A DNA stretch of 8,853 bases, from the NCBI GenBank assembly GCA_964370855.1, contig CAYJMF010000158.1, positions 1-8,853 on the forward strand, in the 5' to 3' direction. The position numbers and the translations under genes were made by a program. The notes below the pieces were generated by a model. The model made no database searches, was not told where the DNA came from, and saw only the letters and a program-made list of their open reading frames with translations. Shown piece by piece: positions 1 through 4,155 of this stretch; the first letter of the stretch is position 1; each line of letters opens with the position of its first letter. This DNA is from JAKLKS01 sp964370855. Its GTDB lineage: Bacteria > Planctomycetota > JAJSAM01 > JAKLKS01.

Positions 1-58
1 CCATCGGGGGGAGCGGAGGGGGAGGGGAGGGGCGCTCCTCGGTCCTTCCCCCCGATGG
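1..58. repeat. 12-bp perfect inverted repeat at the window edge
   Basis: Positions 1-12 (CCATCGGGGGGA) are the exact reverse complement of 47-58 (TCCCCCCGATGG), separated by 34 bases. The left arm begins at the first base of the window, so the repeat may extend further left. The spacer is purine-rich and, with the left arm, makes a G-quadruplex-type motif (four G runs between 6 and 32). It could be a terminator-like stem for a gene outside the window, a fold-back at a contig end, or chance in low-complexity DNA. Confidence 0.5.
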
Positions 59-187
59 TGGACTCCCGGGCGTGTGGGGGGGAGGCGAGGCTTCCCTCCG
101 TACGGTCCTGTGGCTCCCCGGGAGAGGGGGGCGGGATCGGACCGGCAGGGGAGGGGCAGGAGAGCGGGCGATTCCCGGGAACGTGGA

Positions 188-211
188 GGGAGGGGAGGGG
201 AAATGGGGGGG
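188..211 (+). other. Potential G-quadruplex motif
   Basis: Four G runs lie on the plus strand (188-190, 192-195, 197-200, 205-211) separated by loops of 1, 1 and 4 bases. This fits the standard G3+N1-7 quadruplex pattern. A second motif with loops of 6, 1 and 1 lies at 6-32. Both are on the strand opposite the operon's direction of transcription, so read-through RNA would carry the C-rich complement. The pattern is visible; any function is unknown. Confidence 0.4.
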
Positions 212-260
212 AAAGGAGGGAAAAGGTCCACCTGCATTGAAAGAGGGAAACCGTTCGGAT

Positions 261-309
261 CTCCTGGCCTCTCCTCTCCTCTCCTCCCCTGGCCTCCCCC
301 CTCCTGGCC
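261..309. repeat. Pyrimidine tract with short direct repeats
   Basis: The plus strand carries a C/T-rich run containing three tandem copies of CTCCT (271-285). It also has three copies of the nonamer CYCCTGGCC, at 261-269, 286-294 and 301-309. The tract follows a purine-rich stretch (about 185-227), so the two could partly pair. It is probably slippage-generated simple sequence. Confidence 0.4.
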
Positions 310-322
310 GTTGACGTTCTAC

Positions 323-384
323 GCGCCCGTTTCGAGAGGGTCCGGTCCGATCCGTTCCGGACCGGACCCGATCGAAACGGGCGC
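323..384. repeat. Long near-perfect hairpin (25 paired positions), 3' of the operon
   Basis: The outer arms are 323-335 (GCGCCCGTTTCGA) and 372-384, perfect reverse complements of 13 bp. The inner arms are 338-349 (GGGTCCGGTCCG) and 358-369, perfect over 12 bp. The only interruption is a symmetric 2x2 mismatch, GA at 336-337 opposite GA at 370-371, and the loop is the 8 bases 350-357. It lies downstream of the lipoprotein stop codon and would be transcribed by read-through from the minus strand. No T run follows in that direction, so it is not a standard intrinsic terminator. It may be a U-less terminator, an mRNA 3'-end stabiliser, a REP-like element or a protein-binding palindrome. Confidence 0.75.
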
Positions 385-386
385 CA

Positions 387-409
387 CCGCGCCGCCGCAG
401 GCGGCGCGG
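387..409 (-). terminator. 10-bp GC hairpin just after the lipoprotein stop codon, possible terminator part
   Basis: Positions 387-396 (CCGCGCCGCC) and 400-409 are exact reverse complements around a 3-base loop. In operon direction the hairpin begins 10 bases after the stop codon and is followed, after two bases, by the 62-nt hairpin. The tandem pair is well placed to end transcription or block 3' exonucleases, but there is no U tract, so the terminator reading is an inference. Confidence 0.4.
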
Positions 410-419
410 AACCGCCCGC

Positions 420-1052
420 CTACTCGCCTCCCCCCTCCATCCTCCACGCCTCCAGCACCGTCCGCACATCCGTCGCCACCTCGAGAGACATCCCCTCCGC
501 CGCCTTCCGGAGCGCCTCCACCACTGCCGTCGGATTCCGCGCCGCGGCCTTCTCCCGCCGCGCGTAGGTCCGCCGGAGGATCTCCCGGCCCGGCCCCGCC
601 CCGACCTCGATCCGGACCTCGAGGACGCCCCACCATCCGTCGGGCCCGTCCTCCTCCTCGCACCGGGCGAGGTGGCCCCGCATCCGGAAGTCCGCGGCGG
701 AGGGGGCGGGATCCGTGGCCACCACCGCGACGGCCCCGGAGCGGGCGACGGCGGAGGCGAGGATCTCCCGCATCCCCCGCTCCGGGGGGCGGACCCAGCG
801 GAAGTTGCCCCAGGCGCCGCTCTCCACGGGACCGCTCCGCCAGACGATCTCCTCCCGGTCGAGGGCCGCGTCCACGGAGAAGGGCTCCACGGCGAGGACC
901 TCGGGACCGTCGGCCGGCGGGAGCGGGCCCGCGGGGAAGGGCGCGACGAGGTCGTAGGAGCGCCGTTCCGCCTCGCCCTCCCCTCCGCCGATGGTGATGC
1001 AGCCCGCGAGGGGAAGGGCGAGGAGAAGGAGCACGGGGAGCGGGAACCTCAT
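420..1052 (-). CDS. ABC-type transport auxiliary lipoprotein (MCE-system partner)
   Basis: A 210-residue lipoprotein. The N-terminus is a lipoprotein signal: MRFP, a Leu-rich hydrophobic stretch (residues 5-16), and the lipobox LAGC with the acylated cysteine at residue 18. The mature part opens with an ExxRRSYDL segment (about 29-35), followed by LAVEPF (53-58) and the IVWRSG strand (69-74). The later RGHL strand and the helix ending near LEAW (200-203) fit the ABC_trans_aux / PqiC-like family. In characterised systems such lipoproteins attach to the outer membrane and dock with the MCE protein. The ATG overlaps the MCE gene's TGA (ATGA) and has the SD site GGAGGA at 1059-1064, six bases upstream, so start and translational coupling are firm. 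There is no Asp at +2 (Ile19), which is compatible with outer-membrane sorting. Family assignment rests on pattern and context; the substrate is unknown. Confidence 0.82.
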   Translation of the reverse strand: MRFPLPVLLLLALPLAGCITIGGGEGEAERRSYDLVAPFPAGPLPPADGPEVLAVEPFSVDAALDREEIVWRSGPVESGAWGNFRWVRPPERGMREILASAVARSGAVAVVATDPAPSAADFRMRGHLARCEEEDGPDGWWGVLEVRIEVGAGPGREILRRTYARREKAAARNPTAVVEALRKAAEGMSLEVATDVRTVLEAWRMEGGGE

Positions 1053-2089
1053 CGGCGGTCCTCCGGGGTCGGGGGGAGCGGGTCGGGGAAGGGCCTGTCC
1101 GCGGCGACCCGGCCCTTGAGGATCCGGTTCGGGTCGTCGCGCAGGGTGCGCGTCAGCGCCTTCACGTTGGCCGACGCGGCGCGGATGTCGGCGAGCATCG
1201 CCGCCACGTCCTCCCCCCCGCGGTCGGCGAGGGCCGCCACGGAGCGGGCGGCGCGGTCCATGGTCTCCTCCACCTCCAGGAACCGGGTGAGGACCTGGTC
1301 GATGCGTTGCGAGATCGCGGCGGTGTCGATGCCGGAGACCTTCTCGTCCAGGCGATCCACCGTGGCCGAGATCTTCGAGGGGAGGCCCGTCAGGGCGGGG
1401 TCCGTGAGGAACGCGTCGAGCTCGCCGAGGGAACTCCGGAGGGCCTCCGCGGAGGCCTTCACCTCGGCCCGCATGTCCTTCAGCCCGTCCCGGGCCTCCG
1501 TCACGGCCTCGCCGGCCCGGTCCACGGCGACGTCCATCTTGCCGAGGGTGGTCCGGATGGAGTCCATGGAGGTGCCGAGCTCCACGATGATCCGCGTGAT
1601 GTTCGCCTCGTTGGCCTTGATGAGGCGGTTGAGCGTCGCGATGAGCTCCGAGAGGTCGTTGGCGATGCCGCCGATCTTCGTGGTGAAGGAGGTGTCCGAG
1701 GGGATGACGTCGCCGGGCTCGAGGTCCGGGGCGTCGTTGGTCCCGCCGTAGAGCTCGAGGTAGAAGATGCCCGTGATGCCCTGGGGCTTCAGCTGCGCCC
1801 TCGTGTCGAGCTTCATGGGGACGCCGGGCTGGACGGCGATCTCGACCTGGATCCTCTCCAGGTCCCCGGGGTCGAACCGGATCCCCGCGACCTTGCCGAC
1901 GGGGACGCCGTTGTACTTCACGGGGCCCGCCACCTCGAGCCCGGCCACGGACTCCCGGAACTGGACGAGGTAGTGGACCTCCCGTGTCATGAGGCGGACG
2001 CCGGCGAGGACCCCCCCCACCACGACGATGAGCGACAGCGCCGACAGCAGGAAGATCCCCGCGCGGCGGCGATCCTCGGCGGCGTTCAT
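1049..2089 (-). CDS. mlaD: MCE-domain lipid-transport protein (MlaD-like, long form)
   Basis: A 346-residue inner-membrane-anchored periplasmic protein. Residues 11-33 form one transmembrane helix, followed by a single MCE domain at about 38-115. Its motifs include VAGLEVAGPVKYNGVPVGKV (48-67) and the ITGIFYLELYGG strand (105-116). The remainder (about 135-315) is predicted to be mainly long helix with heptad-like spacing. It closes with the DDPNRILKG motif (318-326) that often ends this family, and a Pro-rich tail. E. coli MlaD is about 180 residues, so the helical part is a large addition. It is more like MCE proteins whose hexamers form a tube towards the outer membrane. Start: ATG with SD GGAGG at 2096-2100. 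The start codon overlaps the ATPase stop and the stop overlaps the lipoprotein start. MlaD is the nearest named relative; the substrate is probably lipid but is not shown. Confidence 0.9.
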   Translation of the reverse strand: MNAAEDRRRAGIFLLSALSLIVVVGGVLAGVRLMTREVHYLVQFRESVAGLEVAGPVKYNGVPVGKVAGIRFDPGDLERIQVEIAVQPGVPMKLDTRAQLKPQGITGIFYLELYGGTNDAPDLEPGDVIPSDTSFTTKIGGIANDLSELIATLNRLIKANEANITRIIVELGTSMDSIRTTLGKMDVAVDRAGEAVTEARDGLKDMRAEVKASAEALRSSLGELDAFLTDPALTGLPSKISATVDRLDEKVSGIDTAAISQRIDQVLTRFLEVEETMDRAARSVAALADRGGEDVAAMLADIRAASANVKALTRTLRDDPNRILKGRVAADRPFPDPLPPTPEDRR

Positions 2090-2892
2090 GCCTTCCCTCC
2101 ATGGACCCCGAGGATCGGGGTCGTCCCCTTCTCCACCGCCGGCTCCGATGCGTGCCTGTCGAGGAAGGCGCGCACCTCCGGGTCTTGCGTGGCCTGCACC
2201 TCGTCCCAGGTCCCCTCGGCCAGGGCCCGCCCCCGCGAGAGCACCACGAGGCGGTCGGCGATCTTGCGGGCGCTGGGGAGATCGTGGGTCACCACCACCA
2301 TGGTCGCCCCGAGGGCGGCCTTCAGCTCCAGGACCAGGTTGTCGATGCCGTCGGAGGTCACGGGGTCGAGGCCGCTGGTGGGCTCGTCGAAGAACACGAG
2401 CCGCGGGTCCAGGGCGAGGGCCCGGGCGATGCCCGCCCTCTTGCGCATCCCGCCGGAAAGTTCCGAGGGCATCCGGTCGGCGGCCTCCAGCAGTCCCACC
2501 TGCGCGAGCTTCATCCGGACCGCCTCGTCCACCACCGCCGGGGGCATGTCCAGGTGGGCCCGCATGGGGAGGGCCACGTTCTCCCGGAGGGAGATGGAGT
2601 TGAGCAGGGCCCCGTTCTGGAAGACCATTCCCGTGGCCCTGCGGAGGTCGTCCCCCTCCTCCTCGGTGAATCCGCCCACGTCCCGTCCGTCCACGAGGAC
2701 CGCCCCCTCCGTGGGCTCCATGAGCCGCACGAGGCACTTGAGCAGGGTCGTCTTTCCGCAGCCCGAGGGGCCCATGACCACGAAGGTCTCCCCCCGCCGG
2801 ATCCCGATGTTGATGCGGTCGAGGACCGTGCGCGCGCCGAACCGGACCGAGAGGTCGCGGGTCGCCAGGGCGGCCGGGGCGGCGTCTTCCAT
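2086..2892 (-). CDS. mlaF: MlaF-type ABC transporter ATP-binding protein
   Basis: A 268-residue cytoplasmic ATPase that would power the MCE transporter. All nucleotide-binding motifs are intact: Walker A GPSGCGKT (41-48), Q-loop Gln92 in MVFQNGALL, signature LSGGM (145-149), Walker B LVFFDE (165-170) with D-loop SGLDP (173-177), and H-loop His203 in VVTHD. The LSGGMRKRAGIARAL and FFDEPTSGLDP segments are typical of the MlaF/Mkl subfamily. The length matches the family (about 265-270), with a short C-terminal extension after about residue 245. It starts 8 bases after the permease stop, with GGGGGAG as SD, and ends in an ATGA overlap with the MCE gene. Subfamily assignment is strong from sequence and context together. 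Confidence 0.95.
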   Translation of the reverse strand: MEDAAPAALATRDLSVRFGARTVLDRINIGIRRGETFVVMGPSGCGKTTLLKCLVRLMEPTEGAVLVDGRDVGGFTEEEGDDLRRATGMVFQNGALLNSISLRENVALPMRAHLDMPPAVVDEAVRMKLAQVGLLEAADRMPSELSGGMRKRAGIARALALDPRLVFFDEPTSGLDPVTSDGIDNLVLELKAALGATMVVVTHDLPSARKIADRLVVLSRGRALAEGTWDEVQATQDPEVRAFLDRHASEPAVEKGTTPILGVHGGKA

Positions 2893-2900
2893 TCTCCCCC

Positions 2901-4007
2901 TCAGAAGACGAAGTAGACCAGCACGGTGAAGATCGCGTCGAAGAGGATCACGCCGATGATGGATTCCACCACGGCCGTCGTGGCGGCCCTCCCGACGGCG
3001 TCGGGCCCGCCCCGGAGGCGGATCCCGTGGAGGCAGCCGATGACGGCCACGATGTTGGCGAAGAAGAAGGACTTGAGAAGGCCCGAGGTGAAGTCCGTGA
3101 AGTGGAGGGCGGCGACGGTCTCGGTGTAGTAGGTGCGGGGGTTCACCCCGTAGGAGAAGACGCCGACGAAGGCGCCCCCGAGGATCCCCGCGACGTCGGC
3201 GAAGATGCAGAGCGCGGGCACCGTCACGGCCATGGCCGCGAAGCGGGGCGAGAAGAGGAAGCGCCGGGGGCGCAGCGCCATCATCTGCAGGGCGTCCACC
3301 TCCTCCGTGACCACCATGGTGCCGATCTCCGCCGCCATGGCGGACCCGGACCGGCCGGCCACGAGGATGGCGGCGATGAGGGGCCCGATCTCCCGCGTGA
3401 CGGAGATGCCGACGACCTTCGCGACGAGGAGGGTCGCCCCGTAGTCGCGCAGCACGTAGGCCATCTGGAAGGCGAGGATGAGCCCGATCATGAAGTTGAT
3501 GAGGACGACGATGGGCACCGCCCCCATCCCCGTCTCCGCGAGCTGGCGGACGAACTGCTCCGTCCGCACGGCCCCCCCGCGGATGGGGTCGATGAAGGCG
3601 TAGCGGTAGCCCTCGGCGACCATGGAGAGGAGGGTGACCATGTAGTCCCGCAGCGCGATGGCCGCGTCGCCGGCGGCGAGGAGGAAGGGGGTCCGGGGAG
3701 ACCGCGGGGGGTGGGGATCCGCCGCCAGGACCCTGTCGAGGCGGAGGAAGGCGGCGAGCCGGCCCGCCCCCGAGGGGGGGTTGCGGATCTCCACGGGCCG
3801 TCCCTCGCCACGGCAGCGGCGGACGGCCTCGCCGATGGCGGCGAGGCCGAAGGTGTCCACGGTGCGGACCGACCCGAGGTCGATGACCAGGGCCTCTCCC
3901 GCGGCGGCCCGCCCGAGGGCCTCCCCGAGGGCCCTGGCCCCCGCGGCGGCGCCCGGCCCCGCCATGGGTTCGGACAGGGAGACGATGGTCTCGTTCTGAG
4001 TGCTCAC
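2901..4007 (-). CDS. mlaE: MlaE-type ABC permease with fused N-terminal STAS domain
   Basis: A 368-residue inner-membrane permease, first gene of the operon. Residues 1-95 form a STAS domain (ALVIDLGSVRTVDTFGLAAI, 39-58). Thr52 sits where MlaB-like STAS proteins carry a conserved Ser/Thr. Residues 105-368 are the MlaE permease with hydrophobic helices at about 162-182, 207-217, 256-284 and 345-367. The family signature EIGPLIAAILVAGRSGSAMA (206-225) is followed by EVDALQMM (236-243). In E. coli MlaB is a separate cytoplasmic subunit that acts on MlaF; here the equivalent is joined to the permease, an arrangement known in other bacteria. The start codon is GTG (4005-4007), with SD AAGGAAG at 4011-4017. 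No better in-frame start is needed, because the STAS domain begins directly. Confidence 0.93.
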   Translation of the reverse strand: MSTQNETIVSLSEPMAGPGAAAGARALGEALGRAAAGEALVIDLGSVRTVDTFGLAAIGEAVRRCRGEGRPVEIRNPPSGAGRLAAFLRLDRVLAADPHPPRSPRTPFLLAAGDAAIALRDYMVTLLSMVAEGYRYAFIDPIRGGAVRTEQFVRQLAETGMGAVPIVVLINFMIGLILAFQMAYVLRDYGATLLVAKVVGISVTREIGPLIAAILVAGRSGSAMAAEIGTMVVTEEVDALQMMALRPRRFLFSPRFAAMAVTVPALCIFADVAGILGGAFVGVFSYGVNPRTYYTETVAALHFTDFTSGLLKSFFFANIVAVIGCLHGIRLRGGPDAVGRAATTAVVESIIGVILFDAIFTVLVYFVF

Positions 4008-4046
4008 GCTCTTCCTTGCCCGGTGGAAGGGGACGGCCCGCAGGGC

Positions 4047-4076
4047 ATGTTAGACTGCCCCTCGGACGGAAGTCAA
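4047..4076 (-). promoter_or_regulatory. Predicted sigma70-type promoter of the MCE operon
   Basis: Read on the minus strand: -35 TTGACT (4076-4071), 18-base spacer, -10 TAACAT (4052-4047). Transcription would start near 4040, giving a leader of about 33 nt before the mlaE GTG. The match is five of six at -35 and four of six at -10. The -10 falls within a small dyad (GGGCA 4043-4047 / TGCCC 4056-4060), which could be an operator. Predicted by pattern only. Confidence 0.55.
4048..4056 (+). promoter_or_regulatory. Candidate extended -10 promoter for lon
   Basis: TGTTAGACT fits an extended -10 (TG, one base, then TAGACT, four of six). No -35 match lies at normal spacing. It would start RNA near 4063, about 93 nt before the lon GTG, and it overlaps the -10 of the opposing operon promoter. 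I see no stronger lon promoter in the 148-bp gap and no recognisable heat-shock operator. Weak evidence. Confidence 0.25.
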
Positions 4077-4081
4077 AGCGG

Positions 4082-4096
4082 GCGAAGGGGATTCGC
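4082..4096. promoter_or_regulatory. Small dyad upstream of lon, possible operator
   Basis: GCGAA (4082-4086) and TTCGC (4092-4096) are inverted around 5 bases, 60 bases before the lon start. The flanks add a further imperfect pairing (GGGCGA 4080-4085 with TCGCCC 4100-4105). It might be a regulator site or an mRNA leader hairpin. It matches no regulator motif closely enough for me to name one, and such dyads arise easily in GC-rich DNA. Confidence 0.2.
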
Positions 4097-4155
4097 GCAT
4101 CGCCCCCGGGGAGGCCGCCATCGCAGGACGCCCAGCCGCAGGCGAGCCCCCCCCG

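Larger units (their letters stand above)
1..419. other. Gene-free low-complexity region downstream of the MCE operon
   Basis: I see no credible gene here. Open frames exist but their translations are Gly/Arg/Pro-rich low-complexity peptides without recognisable domains, as expected where stop codons are rare. The plus strand is strongly G-rich to about position 230, then turns pyrimidine-rich (261-309). From 323 it becomes a dense series of inverted repeats ending 10 bases from the stop codon of the lipoprotein gene. The region is best read as the 3' flank of the minus-strand operon; what lies beyond position 1 is unknown. The individual repeats are listed separately. Confidence 0.7.

Noticed and set aside
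1..419. Repeats as a CRISPR array or mobile-element end
   Set aside because: There are no regularly spaced repeats with unique spacers, no transposase and no target-site duplication visible.
74..997. 307-codon plus-strand frame covering the gene-free region and antisense to the lipoprotein gene
   Set aside because: The translation is Pro/Arg/Ser low complexity. It runs antisense through a gene with lipobox, SD and operon overlap.
4071..4078. AGTCAAAG as a CtsR-like heat-shock operator for lon
   Set aside because: Only one half-site is present. CtsR boxes need a second direct heptad, and the bases fit the -35 of the operon promoter better.
4047..4155. ATG at 4047 as an upstream lon start, reachable only with a frameshift in the C run
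   Set aside because: It is in a different frame, encodes an Arg-rich peptide unlike Lon, and overlaps the operon's -10 element. The family N-domain is already complete from the GTG.
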